Below the pieces are notes generated by a model. The model did no database searches. It was not told the origin of the DNA and worked only from the letters and a program-made list of their open reading frames with translations. A DNA stretch of 64,000 bases from Chryseobacterium sp. 3008163 (GTDB lineage Bacteria; Bacteroidota; Bacteroidia; Flavobacteriales; Weeksellaceae): positions 1,240,001-1,304,000 of the forward strand of contig NZ_CP033070.1 in the NCBI RefSeq assembly GCF_003669035.1. Reading direction: 5' to 3'. This document shows, piece by piece, positions 54,038 to 63,180 of this stretch (position 1 is the stretch's first letter; every line of letters begins with the position of its first letter). The translations under genes were made by a program, and so were the position numbers.

Positions 54038-54063
54038 TGATCAGGAGTAATTCTGGTCATTTT
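54038..54063 (+). terminator. Terminator after the barrel gene
   Basis: TGATCAG / CTGGTCA stem (one G-T pair) followed by a T-rich tail, just before the convergent gene at 54081. Confidence 0.65.
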
Positions 54064-54080
54064 CTTTTTGAATTTGTTTT

Positions 54081-54584
54081 TTACTGCGCATTGTCAGTAA
54101 GTGATTTTAAAAATTCTTCTGGATTAGTCAAAAATTTCGTTGCATTAGATTCCATTATATCTTTTATAAGCAGATCCTTGTGCGCTTCAAAAAAGTGATA
54201 TTTCAAATTCATAAATTTAAGTTTATGCCCAGTAGCTAATTGCAAAATTAATTCAACAAATGTCTTGACATTTTCTTTATTTCTAATATCAAACCTAATA
54301 TCAAATTCTTTGATGTTATCTCCTTCAAAAAACAAACTGCAATCATTGTCTTGAAATTTTTCTACATTGCCCTTCCAATAAATTGAATTTTTTGTTTCAC
54401 TCTTATATTCAGAAATATAAGAATCTATTTTTTTAGCAATCAATTTTTTATTTAAATAATAATTTTTCCAAAAGAAATAAGTTTCTTTTCTGTAATCTGT
54501 TTCTATCTGATTTATAAACTCTTTATAATTTTCTTCAAAATTATCAGTCGGAATTAATATTACGGTGTACTGCCAAATAGCCAT
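54081..54584 (-). CDS. Hypothetical protein
   Basis: 167 residues, AT-rich, with no signal or membrane segment. It begins MAIWQYTVILIP and has KETYFFWKNYYLNKKLIAKK and ENVKTFVELILQLATGHKLK. No family is recognised. Its size and charge would suit a cytosolic small antitoxin or immunity-type protein, but nothing proves it. Confidence 0.6.
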   Translation of the reverse strand: MAIWQYTVILIPTDNFEENYKEFINQIETDYRKETYFFWKNYYLNKKLIAKKIDSYISEYKSETKNSIYWKGNVEKFQDNDCSLFFEGDNIKEFDIRFDIRNKENVKTFVELILQLATGHKLKFMNLKYHFFEAHKDLLIKDIMESNATKFLTNPEEFLKSLTDNAQ

Positions 54585-54648
54585 TTTATTTAAAATTTAT
54601 ACCAAATATAAAGAACAATTTTCTCTAAATTAGCGACAAATTTCAATT

Positions 54649-56508
54649 ATGAAGATTCCATTTTCTTTTTTATTCATTCTAGTTTTTATTTTCGGACAAG
54701 CACAGAGCAACACTCCATCTGACTCTTTCGTCAAAGATAATTTTACTAAAAAAGAATTTTACATTACGATGCGTGACGGCGTAAAACTTTTCACTGCTGT
54801 TTATATTCCAAAAGATATTTCGAAGAAGCAAAAATATCCTTTTCTTATGCAGAGAACCTGCTACAGCATTGCACCTTATGGTGAAAACGAATACAAAGCT
54901 AAGATTGGTCCGAATCAATATTTAATGAAAGACAAATACATTTTTGTATTCCAGGATGTGCGAGGAAGATACATGAGTGAGGGAACATTCACCAATATGA
55001 CACCACAGGTTGAACGCAAAACAAAAAAAGACGTCGACGAAAGCACTGATACTTATGACACCATTGATTGGTTAGTTAAAAATATAAAAGATAACAACGG
55101 AAAAGTAGGACAATACGGAACTTCATATCCCGGATTTTACACAGCTGTAGGGACTTTGGCGCAACATCCGGCTTTGGTAGCTTCTTCACCACAAGCTCCG
55201 ATTTCTGACTTCTGGAACGATGATTTTCTTCACAACGGAAAATTTATGTTAGGTTATTTTAAAACATTTCCGGTTTTTGGAGTTCAGAAAACAAAACCTG
55301 AACAAAAAGCCTGGTATTCTGATTCTATGATTAAACCTACCTCAGAAGACGGTTTGAAATTCTACAGAGAAATGGGAACTTTGAAGGATGGTTATGAAAA
55401 ATACTACAAAAACAACTTCTTCATGACCGAGATTATGAATCATCCGAATTATGATGAATTCTGGCAGAAAAGAAGTCTTCTACCCCATCTTAAAAACATC
55501 AATCATGCAGTAATGACCGTTGGGGGTTGGTATGATGCGGAAGATCTTTTTGGCCCATTAAATATCTATAAAACTATTGAAAAAACAAGTCCGAAAGCTA
55601 AAAACACGATCGTAATGGGACCATTTTCTCATGGTGGTTGGGGACGTGAAGAAGGAAAACATTTCCATAATCAAATCTATTTCGGTGACAGCATTGCAAC
55701 CTATTATCAGAAAAATTTGGAGACCAAATTTTTTAATCATTATTTAAAAGGAAATACAAAAGAAGACGCAGGTTTACCCGAAGCGGTGATGTACGACACC
55801 GGAGCCAAAGAATGGAAAGAATTTGCTCAATATCCGCCAAAAAATGCTCAGAAAATCAATTTTTATTTAGCCAACGGAACTTTAAAAAATACTTTAGGAC
55901 AAGGTTCTTCAGAATACTACAGTGATCCGAACAATCCCGTTTTGAGTTCTGATAATCTGAAAGATTTTAACGGATTTACCCCACGAAATTATATGTCAGA
56001 AGACCAAAGATTTGCTGTCGGAAGACCCGATGTATTAACTTTCACGACGGATGTTCTGACAGAAGATATGACGTTTGCAGGAGAAATTTTAGCTAAATTA
56101 AATATCGCATCCACCTCTACCGATGCAGATTTTGCAGTGAAATTAATTGATGTTTATCCTGAGGATTTCAAACCTCAAGAAAAGAAAGAAAGTGTGATTT
56201 ACGGAAATTATCATCAAATGGTCAGAAGCGAAATTATGCCTGCAAGGTTCAGAAATTCAAAAGAGAAACCAGAAGCTTTGGTTGCGAACCAGAAAACTGC
56301 CGTTAATTTCAGATTGCAGGATGTGGTACATACATTCAAAAAAGGTCACAAAATTCAGATACAAATTTCTTCTACCTGGTTTCCACTTTTCTCAGTGAAT
56401 CCGCAGAAATTCTTAGAAAACCCGAATATGGCGACTAAGGAAGATTATACAAAAGCTTTTATTAAAGTCTTTGAAGATTCTGCAATTGAAGTTGAGGTTT
56501 TGAAATAA
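54649..56508 (+). CDS. CocE/NonD family hydrolase
   Basis: A 619-residue exported alpha/beta hydrolase. Signal peptide ending FGQAQ; MRDGVKLFTAVYIPKD; VFQDVRGRYMSEG; nucleophile Ser in GQYGTSYPGFY; catalytic Asp in GWYDAEDLFGP and His in GPFSHGGWG; then the C-terminal jelly-roll typical of X-Pro dipeptidyl-peptidase-like enzymes. It hydrolyses esters or amides (cocaine esterase, glutaryl acylase relatives); the natural substrate is unknown. Confidence 0.92.
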   Translation: MKIPFSFLFILVFIFGQAQSNTPSDSFVKDNFTKKEFYITMRDGVKLFTAVYIPKDISKKQKYPFLMQRTCYSIAPYGENEYKAKIGPNQYLMKDKYIFVFQDVRGRYMSEGTFTNMTPQVERKTKKDVDESTDTYDTIDWLVKNIKDNNGKVGQYGTSYPGFYTAVGTLAQHPALVASSPQAPISDFWNDDFLHNGKFMLGYFKTFPVFGVQKTKPEQKAWYSDSMIKPTSEDGLKFYREMGTLKDGYEKYYKNNFFMTEIMNHPNYDEFWQKRSLLPHLKNINHAVMTVGGWYDAEDLFGPLNIYKTIEKTSPKAKNTIVMGPFSHGGWGREEGKHFHNQIYFGDSIATYYQKNLETKFFNHYLKGNTKEDAGLPEAVMYDTGAKEWKEFAQYPPKNAQKINFYLANGTLKNTLGQGSSEYYSDPNNPVLSSDNLKDFNGFTPRNYMSEDQRFAVGRPDVLTFTTDVLTEDMTFAGEILAKLNIASTSTDADFAVKLIDVYPEDFKPQEKKESVIYGNYHQMVRSEIMPARFRNSKEKPEALVANQKTAVNFRLQDVVHTFKKGHKIQIQISSTWFPLFSVNPQKFLENPNMATKEDYTKAFIKVFEDSAIEVEVLK

Positions 56509-56535
56509 GTTAGAAGTTAGAAGTTAGAAGTTAGA
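56508..56535. repeat. Tandem 7-bp repeat (AGTTAGA x4)
   Basis: Four exact copies starting in the stop codon region of the cocE-like gene; a candidate length-variable site of no known function. Confidence 0.85.
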
Positions 56536-56558
56536 ACGAAATTAAGCTTATAAAGAAT

Positions 56559-56585
56559 AGCGGTGTGATTTACACTGCTTTTTTT
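56559..56585 (+). terminator. Terminator of the CocE-like gene
   Basis: AGCGGTGT / ACACTGCT stem and T-run, ending at the edge of the convergent alkB gene. Confidence 0.75.
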
Positions 56586-57195
56586 ATTCCTCAATCGTTC
56601 TGAAAGTCAAATTTACTCTTGGAGTTTTCACTTTTGTCGTTTGTGGAAGCCTGTGAAACCAATTTTCCTGGGTTATTCCTTTCATCACGAGTAAACTTCC
56701 ATTTTCGAGCATGATGTCAATTCTTTCTTTGGATGTTTTATGTTTAAAAGAAAATTTACGTTCTGATCCGAAAGTCAGAGAGGCAATTGCTCCATGTTTC
56801 TTTAAATCTTTTTCTCCGTCACTATGGTAAGCCATTCCTTCGCTTCCGTCGTGGTATAAATTCAGAAGGCATGAATTGTATTTTTCACCAGAAACTCCTT
56901 CACATTTTTGTTTTAAGACTAACAATTCGGGAGTCCAGAGCTTGGCATATTTTGTTCGGTTGGAATAGGTGTATTCAAATTGTTTTTCGCCAAACCATGC
57001 AACTTTTCTTTTGGTGATAATCAGTTTTCCAAAAATCACAGCCTCGTCATTTTCCCAAGGAATTTGATTAAACAAATACTGATAATATTTTTCGCATTCT
57101 TCATCAGAAAAAACCTTTCCGTAATATTCTGTGATTCCGTCTTTGGGAAGAATATTAATGGGAAAATCTTGTGTGCTATCAAATAAACTATTCAT
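56584..57195 (-). CDS. alkB: AlkB family alpha-ketoglutarate-dependent dioxygenase
   Basis: A 203-residue Fe(II)/2-oxoglutarate enzyme that removes alkyl groups from DNA bases oxidatively. Iron ligands are His and Asp in MAYHSDGEKDL and His in NWFHRLP; the 2-oxoglutarate Arg pair is in PRVNLTFRTI. LYHDGSEG and ATIASLTFGSERKF-like residues match the AlkB homologue group. The ada-type repair gene lies 155 bp upstream on the same strand. Confidence 0.9.
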   Translation of the reverse strand: MNSLFDSTQDFPINILPKDGITEYYGKVFSDEECEKYYQYLFNQIPWENDEAVIFGKLIITKRKVAWFGEKQFEYTYSNRTKYAKLWTPELLVLKQKCEGVSGEKYNSCLLNLYHDGSEGMAYHSDGEKDLKKHGAIASLTFGSERKFSFKHKTSKERIDIMLENGSLLVMKGITQENWFHRLPQTTKVKTPRVNLTFRTIEE

Positions 57196-57214
57196 TGGTT
57201 TAATTATTTAATTC

Positions 57215-57345
57215 TGAACCATTAAGATTCTATTAAGGAATTAAGAATATTAAGTTGAGCTTCGCTTTAAGCAGCTTATTTACTAAAATCTATTTGATTT
57301 TTTCTTAATTAAACTTAACTTTTTAAAACAAATCTTAATGGTTCA
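57215..57345. repeat. MITE-like element, copy 2, with 15-bp terminal inverted repeats
   Basis: TGAACCATTAAGATT (57215-57229) and AATCTTAATGGTTCA (57331-57345) are exact inverted repeats enclosing 101 bp of AT-rich sequence. Both sides are flanked by AATT-like bases. No ORF. It is related to 33481-33635. Confidence 0.75.
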
Positions 57346-57349
57346 AATT

Positions 57350-58209
57350 TCAGATAGAGTCATCAGAATAAATTTTCGCACTTTCCCAACCAATTATCAA
57401 TTGTTTTCTGTCACTTCCCCACATATAACCTCCAATTTTCCCCGAAGATTGTATCACTCTATGACAAGGAATTAAAAATGCTACAGGATTACTTCCAATT
57501 GCCGTTCCAACTGCTCTTGAAGCTTTAGGATTTCCAATTTCACCAGCTAAATTTCCATAAGTTGATAATTTCCCAAGTGGAATTTTCAGTAAACTTTCCC
57601 AGACTTTCAACTGAAAATCGGTTCCTTTTAAATGAAGTTTTATGGTATTCAGTTTTGTCCAGTCTTTGTTAAAAATGGATAATGCATTTTGCTGAAACTC
57701 ATCTTGTTTTTCAAAAAAGATGCATTGGGAAATTTATTTTGTAAATCTCTCAATGCATTTTCTTTATCTTCTTCGAAAGCCATATAACAGATTCCTTTTT
57801 CAGTGGAAGCTGTGATGATTTTTCCAAATGGACTTTCGGAAAAACTGTAATTGATCTTTAAATTTTTACCGCCGTTTTTATATTCTGCAGGTGACATTCC
57901 TTCAATCTTCACAAACAAATCATGTAATCTGCTCGTACTTGAAAGTCCGGTCTCTAAAGCTGCATCAAACAACGTAGCTTTTTCTTCTTTCAGTAAACTT
58001 TTTGCGTGTTCAAGGCTGATGAACTGCAAAAATTTCTTCGGACTTGTTCCTGCCCAATCTGTAAATATCTTCTGAAAATGTGCCGGACTTAGATTTACTT
58101 TTTCAGCAACTTCATCCAAATTCGGTTGCAGTTTAAAATTGCTTTGAATAAACTCAATCGCTTTGGCAATTCTCTGATAATCTATTTCTTCTTGTGTGGA
58201 CATTTTCAT
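57350..58209 (-). pseudogene. ada: Ada-like AraC regulator / methylated-DNA methyltransferase, frameshifted
   Basis: The N-terminal AraC helix-turn-helix domain (LDEVAEKVNLSPAHFQKIF, ALETGLSSTSRLHDLFVKIE) is followed by the O6-alkylguanine methyltransferase domain with ESLLKIPLGKLSTYG and active-site IPCHRVIQ. The Ada N-terminal zinc/methyl acceptor domain is absent. The frame ends early at 57649. One base added to the A6 run (plus strand 57713-57718) gives FFEKQDEFQQNALSIFNKDW and joins the halves into 286 residues. DNA alkylation repair and probably its regulation, next to alkB. Confidence 0.87.
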
Positions 58210-58272
58210 TTTGTTTTATATCACAAATTTCAAAAGAAAAACTGAAAGAAAAAATCCGTTTCGTGCGGAATT

Positions 58273-59124
58273 TTAATCTCTGTTGATGTGATAGTATGCC
58301 AGCATTTTATAATACAGTTTTGCCGCTAAAAATGCGCTTGGCTTTGAATACGTCGAATCCATCAATTCAACAATATCAAATGCTACCACATTACATTTTT
58401 CGAAAACTTTTCTTAATAATTCTAAAGTTGGGTACCACTGCAAACCACCTGGCTCAGGAGTTCCTGTTGATGGAGCAATTGATGGGTCAAAAGCATCTAA
58501 ATCGATGGTAATGTACACATTTCCTGAAACTTTTTCTAAAACATCATTCACCCAGTTTTCATTGTGAGCAATTTCATGAGCGAAAAACACCCTTCCTTCA
58601 GGTAAATATTCAACTTCCTCAACATCCATAGAACGAATTCCGACTTGCACTAAATTATGTTTCTTATTTGCTTCAAAAACCGCACAAGCATGATTAGAAG
58701 TAGAACCGTGGAATTCCGGACGCAAATCTGTATGAGCGTCTAACTGAAGAACCGTCAGATTTTCAAATTTTTCTCCAACTGCACGAATCGAACCAATAGA
58801 AACAGAATGTTCCCCACCAAAAAGCGTGAACAATTTATCTGTTGCCAAAAGTTCTTTTGTTTTCTGATAAACTGCTTCTGTCATTGCTTCAGGTGTTGAA
58901 TTTTCTGAAACTTCTCCAGCTAAATAAACACCTTCCAGATAAGGCTCAGTTCCTGTTTCGATGTCATAAAGCTCCATGTTTTCAGAAGCATCCAAGAACA
59001 ACTCCGGACCTTTATCAGCGCCTTTTCCCCAAGTTGACGTTCCGTCATAAGGAACCGTTACCAATACTACTTTTGAATTTTCTAATGAAGCATTTTCTTC
59101 AGGAATTCCTGCGTATGTTTTCAT
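58273..59124 (-). CDS. speB: Agmatinase (ureohydrolase family)
   Basis: 283 residues from ATG at 59124; an upstream in-frame start at 59154 adds 10 poor residues. Manganese-site motifs FTLFGGEHSVSIGS, LQLDAHTDLRPEF and TIDLDAFDPSIAPSTGTPEP are complete. It hydrolyses agmatine to putrescine and urea. Arginine decarboxylase (speA), which makes agmatine, is at 61048, so both steps of the polyamine route lie within 4 kb. Confidence 0.92.
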   Translation of the reverse strand: MKTYAGIPEENASLENSKVVLVTVPYDGTSTWGKGADKGPELFLDASENMELYDIETGTEPYLEGVYLAGEVSENSTPEAMTEAVYQKTKELLATDKLFTLFGGEHSVSIGSIRAVGEKFENLTVLQLDAHTDLRPEFHGSTSNHACAVFEANKKHNLVQVGIRSMDVEEVEYLPEGRVFFAHEIAHNENWVNDVLEKVSGNVYITIDLDAFDPSIAPSTGTPEPGGLQWYPTLELLRKVFEKCNVVAFDIVELMDSTYSKPSAFLAAKLYYKMLAYYHINRD

Positions 59125-59346
59125 AATGTTTTTAAAGTTAAATGATTTTTGCAAAGATAGTAAAAGATGGAAGCTGGGAGATTGAAGAAGAAAGTTTTTA
59201 CAGTGAAAAAATAAATTTGGTTAGATTTTAAAATTCTCCCCAATTAAACAAAAAAACACATCCTTAATAATACAAACAAATTCTTTATTTCATCACTACG
59301 AGACGTCACATCCATTATCCAACTTCTAGCATCCAGCCAAATTCCC

Positions 59347-59354
59347 TACCTTTG
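59347..59354 (+). promoter_or_regulatory. Probable -7 element (TACCTTTG) of the HAD gene
   Basis: Matches TAnnTTTG 15 bp before the ATG, so the leader is very short; a TTC replaces TTG at the -33 position (59324-59326). Confidence 0.45.
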
Positions 59355-59369
59355 TAAAAATTCAAAAAT

Positions 59370-60029
59370 ATGTCCTTAAAAGCTGTGCTGTTCGATATGG
59401 ATGGCGTTATTGTAGATACAGAACCTTTGCACAGAAAAGCGTATTTCAAAACATTTAATCAATTAGGAATTGAAGTTTCAGAAGAACTTTATACCTCCTT
59501 CACCGGTGCTTCCACAAAGAAAGTTTGTGACACTTTAATTGATCGCTTCAATCTTTCTGAAACCTTTGAAGATATTGCCTTAATCAAAAGAGCTCATTTT
59601 AAAGATTACTTTTACAACGATGAAGAATTTGATTTGATTCCTGGAGTAAGAGCATTAATTCAACATTATTACGAAAACGGAATTACCTTGATTCTCGCAT
59701 CTTCCGCAACGATGACCACCATTAATATGGTTTTTGAGAAATTTGAATTAGAAAAATACTTCAATGGAAAGATCAGCGGTGCCGATTTAAAAGAATCAAA
59801 ACCTCATCCTGAGATTTTCATTAAGGCTACTGGAATGGCAAACGAACCTATTGAAAACTGCATGGTCATTGAAGATTCTACCAACGGAATTTTGGCAGCT
59901 CACAGAGCCAATATTTTCTGTGCAGCCTATAAAAGTGAGCATACGCACAATCAGGATTACAGTTTGGCGAATATGGTGGTTTCAGATTATTCTGAATTGG
60001 AGATTGATAAGATTTCGAAATATTTTTAG
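59370..60029 (+). CDS. HAD family phosphatase (beta-phosphoglucomutase-like)
   Basis: A 219-residue HAD hydrolase with cap domain: nucleophile motif I LFDMDGVIVDTEPLH, motif II LASSAT, motif III Lys in ADLKESKPHPEIF, and motif IV MVIEDSTNGILAAH. Members are sugar-phosphate phosphatases or phosphoglucomutases. The substrate is unknown. It lies between speB and speA but in the opposite direction. Confidence 0.9.
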   Translation: MSLKAVLFDMDGVIVDTEPLHRKAYFKTFNQLGIEVSEELYTSFTGASTKKVCDTLIDRFNLSETFEDIALIKRAHFKDYFYNDEEFDLIPGVRALIQHYYENGITLILASSATMTTINMVFEKFELEKYFNGKISGADLKESKPHPEIFIKATGMANEPIENCMVIEDSTNGILAAHRANIFCAAYKSEHTHNQDYSLANMVVSDYSELEIDKISKYF

Positions 60030-60119
60030 CTGTAATGTAAATTTAGAGGTGTTTTAATTCGGATATAAATTGTAGATTTAAAATAGAAATTCAATTATTA
60101 TTAATTAAATCAAAAAAGA

Positions 60120-60931
60120 ATGACGAAAAAGATATTGTTTTCACTGGTTTTTTTGCTTTGCAATCTACTTTTATTAAAAGCTCAGCAGAGTTTTAAACTT
60201 GCGGATAAAGAATTTGATAAAGGTAATTATGAAAAAGCCATTCTTTATTATACAGAATCTATTAATAAAAAAGAAGAATTATCAACGGCGTATAATTATC
60301 GGGGGCTTTCTTATTTGTATCTGGAAAAAGTGCAGGAAGCAAAAGCAGATTTAGAATCTTCATTTAAGTTAAATCCTTCTGATGATAAGATACACACTAG
60401 TTTTGCACGTTTTTATGCCTCAACAGGACAATTTCCCAAAGCATTAGAATTTTACAACAGTTCAATCGAAAAAAAATCTAACAATTATAAATTGTACAAC
60501 GAAAGAGCAGGTATAAAAGCAGCAATGGAAATGTACAATGAAGCTATTGCTGATGCAGATTTCTCCATAAAACATCTTCCTAATGATTATTCTGCGTATC
60601 TGAACAGAGGATATGTCTACCTTAGAATGGGAAACTATGAAAAAGCCATTAATGATCTTTCTGCTTCCCTAAAAATAAAAGCCAGCCACAAAGGTTTCGG
60701 TAATAGAGGAACCGCATACGCATTATCAAAAAATATGATTTGGCAATAAGTGATTTTGATAAAGCTTTAACTTATAATCCTGATGATGTACTTGTATTGT
60801 ACCAAAAAGGTGAAGTTTTATTATCATTAGGTCAAAAAGAAAAAGCGTGCGAACATTTCTTAAAAGTGAAAAAATTAGGCAATAATGAAATTGATGATGT
60901 TATTGAAAAGGCAAAATGTAAAAACTTATAA
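60120..60931 (+). pseudogene. Exported TPR-repeat protein, frameshifted
   Basis: Signal peptide ending LKAQ, then TPR units (FDKGNYEKAILYYTESINKK, FYASTGQFPKALEFYNSSIE, YVYLRMGNYEKAINDLSASL). The frame stops at 60749. One A added to the A6 run at 60728-60733 gives ALSKKYDLAISDFDKALTYN and runs to 60931, for 270 residues with the last TPRs in phase. A periplasmic protein-protein scaffold of unknown partner. Confidence 0.82.
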
Positions 60932-60956
60932 AAATTAAACTTTCATTTAAAAATGT

Positions 60957-61007
60957 ATAACATATAACAACAGCTCTCAAAATTTGAGAGCTGTTGTTAT
61001 ATGTTAT
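60957..61007. terminator. Perfect 25-bp-arm palindrome, bidirectional terminator
   Basis: Every base from 60957 to 60981 pairs with 61007 to 60983 around a central A at 60982 (core CTCTCAAA-A-TTTGAGAG). It lies between the convergent TPR gene and speA. The absence of any loop is unusual. Confidence 0.78.
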
Positions 61008-61047
61008 GGTTACTCTTCGACTTCCCTCAGAGCAACGTATTTACACT

Positions 61048-62439
61048 TTAGTAACCCAATATCTTCAAAATATCTTCAGGTTCCTGTCTTTCTCTAAAGA
61101 TCTCATATTGGAATTCTCCATTTTCATCTTTCTGAATCAGAATATGTCTCGGCTGAGGCATCAGACAGTGATGAACTCCGCCATAACCGCCAATCGTTTC
61201 CTGATACGCTCCGGTGTGGAAGAAACCGATATATAAAGGTTTTGTATCACTGAAAACAGGTAAATAAATAGCATTCGTATGTTGTTCAGAGTTGTAATAG
61301 TCATCAGAATCACAAGTCAAACCGCCTAAGAAAACTCTTTCGTAAGAATCTTCCCAACGATTCAGAGGAAGCATGATAAAGTGTCTTGAAATTGCCCAAG
61401 TATCAGGCAAAGTAGTCATGAAAGATGAATCGATCATATTCCACTTTTCTCTATCATTCTGACGTTTCTGAGAAATGATTTTATATAAATTCGCACCACT
61501 CTCTCCAACGGTAAAGCTTCCGAATTCTGTATAAATATTTGGTTCTTCTACTCCTTCTTCTTCACAGAATTTTTTGATTTGAGAAACGATTTCTTCAACC
61601 ATATATTGATAATCGTAATCGAAATTTAATGAAGTTTTGATTGGAAAACCACCACCGATGTTCAATGAATTTACTTCAGGAGCAATTTTCTTCAAACGTG
61701 CGTACACACGAAGACATTTATACAATTCATTCCAGTAATACGCCGTGTCTTTGATTCCGGTATTGATGAAAAAGTGAAGCATTTTCAGCCTTGCATTCGG
61801 ATGTTCTGCAATTTTCTGACTATAATATGGGATAATATCTTTATATCCGATTCCTAATCTTGACGTATAAAATTCAAACTTTGGCTCTTCTTCAGAAGCG
61901 ATTCTGATTCCGATGTCGAAAGTCGTATCAATGCTTTCCGTTAATTTATCAAGCTCACGGTAATTATCCAGGATTGGAGTGATGTTTTCAAAACCACTGT
62001 TGATCATATCTGAAATTTTCGCCAGATAATCATCTGTTTTGAAACCGTTGCAGATCACTTCAATATCTTTCGTGACTTTCCCTTCATTATAAAGAGATTT
62101 TACAATATCCATGTCGTAAGCTGAAGACGTCTCGATAGAAATATCGTTCTTCAAAGCTTCTTCAATCACAAATTTGAAATGGCTGGATTTTGTACAGTAG
62201 CAGTATCTGTAGTTTTTTTTGTAATCGATTTTCTCAAAAGCTTCCTTAAACCAGCCTTTTGCTTTCTGAATATTTTGAGAAATCTTCGGGAGGTAACTTA
62301 CCTTAAGAGGCGTTCCAAACTTCTCAACAACTTCCATCAAAGGGATATCGTGAAAAGACAAATTGTTCTCAGAAACATTGAATTCTTCCGTTGGAAAATA
62401 CAATGTCTGATCAATAAGTTCCGAGTATTTTATTTTCAT
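61048..62439 (-). CDS. speA: Biosynthetic arginine decarboxylase
   Basis: 463 residues, the compact Bacteroidetes SpeA. The PLP lysine is in YRYCYCTKSSHFKF near residue 82, the glycine-rich phosphate loop in NIGGGFPIKTS, and a Cys of the active site in GGLTCDSDDYYN. It decarboxylates arginine to agmatine for the speB agmatinase at 58273. It ends at a strong palindrome. Confidence 0.93.
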   Translation of the reverse strand: MKIKYSELIDQTLYFPTEEFNVSENNLSFHDIPLMEVVEKFGTPLKVSYLPKISQNIQKAKGWFKEAFEKIDYKKNYRYCYCTKSSHFKFVIEEALKNDISIETSSAYDMDIVKSLYNEGKVTKDIEVICNGFKTDDYLAKISDMINSGFENITPILDNYRELDKLTESIDTTFDIGIRIASEEEPKFEFYTSRLGIGYKDIIPYYSQKIAEHPNARLKMLHFFINTGIKDTAYYWNELYKCLRVYARLKKIAPEVNSLNIGGGFPIKTSLNFDYDYQYMVEEIVSQIKKFCEEEGVEEPNIYTEFGSFTVGESGANLYKIISQKRQNDREKWNMIDSSFMTTLPDTWAISRHFIMLPLNRWEDSYERVFLGGLTCDSDDYYNSEQHTNAIYLPVFSDTKPLYIGFFHTGAYQETIGGYGGVHHCLMPQPRHILIQKDENGEFQYEIFRERQEPEDILKILGY

Positions 62440-62557
62440 TTTTTGACAAGTGAATTAAGAATGCAAAATTGCTAAAAAGTTTGATTTTTTTAGTTTAAAT
62501 TTTCTTAAAGTTTTCACAGATTTGAAATTACTGAAATCGTTATTTTCTATGTGAAAA

Positions 62558-63180
62558 TCAGAGATAATTTCGACCGACAAATACCAACAAATCTCCTTTT
62601 TGATATGCAATAGAAACATCATCTTCTACAGCAAAATTTCTCGTACCGATTCTTGTGGTAATACTCAGATTTTCATTGCTTAATGCCCAATTCAAACCTT
62701 TCGTTGTCACACCTTCAACATTCGGAAAAGGATACAGTGAAACGAGTTTATTTTTCACATCTTTCAAGACAAAAGTTTTAGGAATAAAAAATATTCAGAA
62801 AACTCGTCATAAAATTTTATGTTTAAATTTTCTTTAAAGGTGTAAGCAACGGTGAGATTTCCTAAAAAATGATCTTGTTCTCCTCCACTTCCGCCAAAAA
62901 CATCGATGTTTTTAAAGCCTTTTTCTGCAATAATCTCTAAAGCTTTATGAAAATCTGTTTTTTCCTGATCCGGAGTGTAGATAAATTTATCTTCATATAC
63001 ATTTTCATCAGCACCCGAATGTGAATCAAAATCACCGGAGATAAAATCTAATTTTTCTAAAGGAAAATCCAACTGTTTCAGATAATGAAATGCACCGTCA
63101 GTACAAGCAATCAGATCATATTTTTCAGGATCAGGAAATGATTTTGGAGCGTCGCCGTTGATGAATAGTAAAACCTTCAT
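62558..63180 (-). pseudogene. thiN: Thiamine pyrophosphokinase, frameshifted
   Basis: Transfers pyrophosphate from ATP to thiamine. ACTDGAFHYLKQL, LDFISGDFDSHSG and DQEKTDFHKALEI are the conserved nucleotide and thiamine motifs. The frame stops at 62764. One base added to the A6 run (plus strand 62786-62791) gives EYFFIPKTFVLKDVKN and joins the C-terminal beta-sandwich (KGLNWALSNENLSI), 207 residues, normal length. Its ATG overlaps the stop of the TPR gene by one base, an operon arrangement. Confidence 0.87.

Noticed and set aside
60994..61236. Plus-strand frame over the speA 3' end
   Set aside because: Begins inside the terminator palindrome and is antisense to speA.
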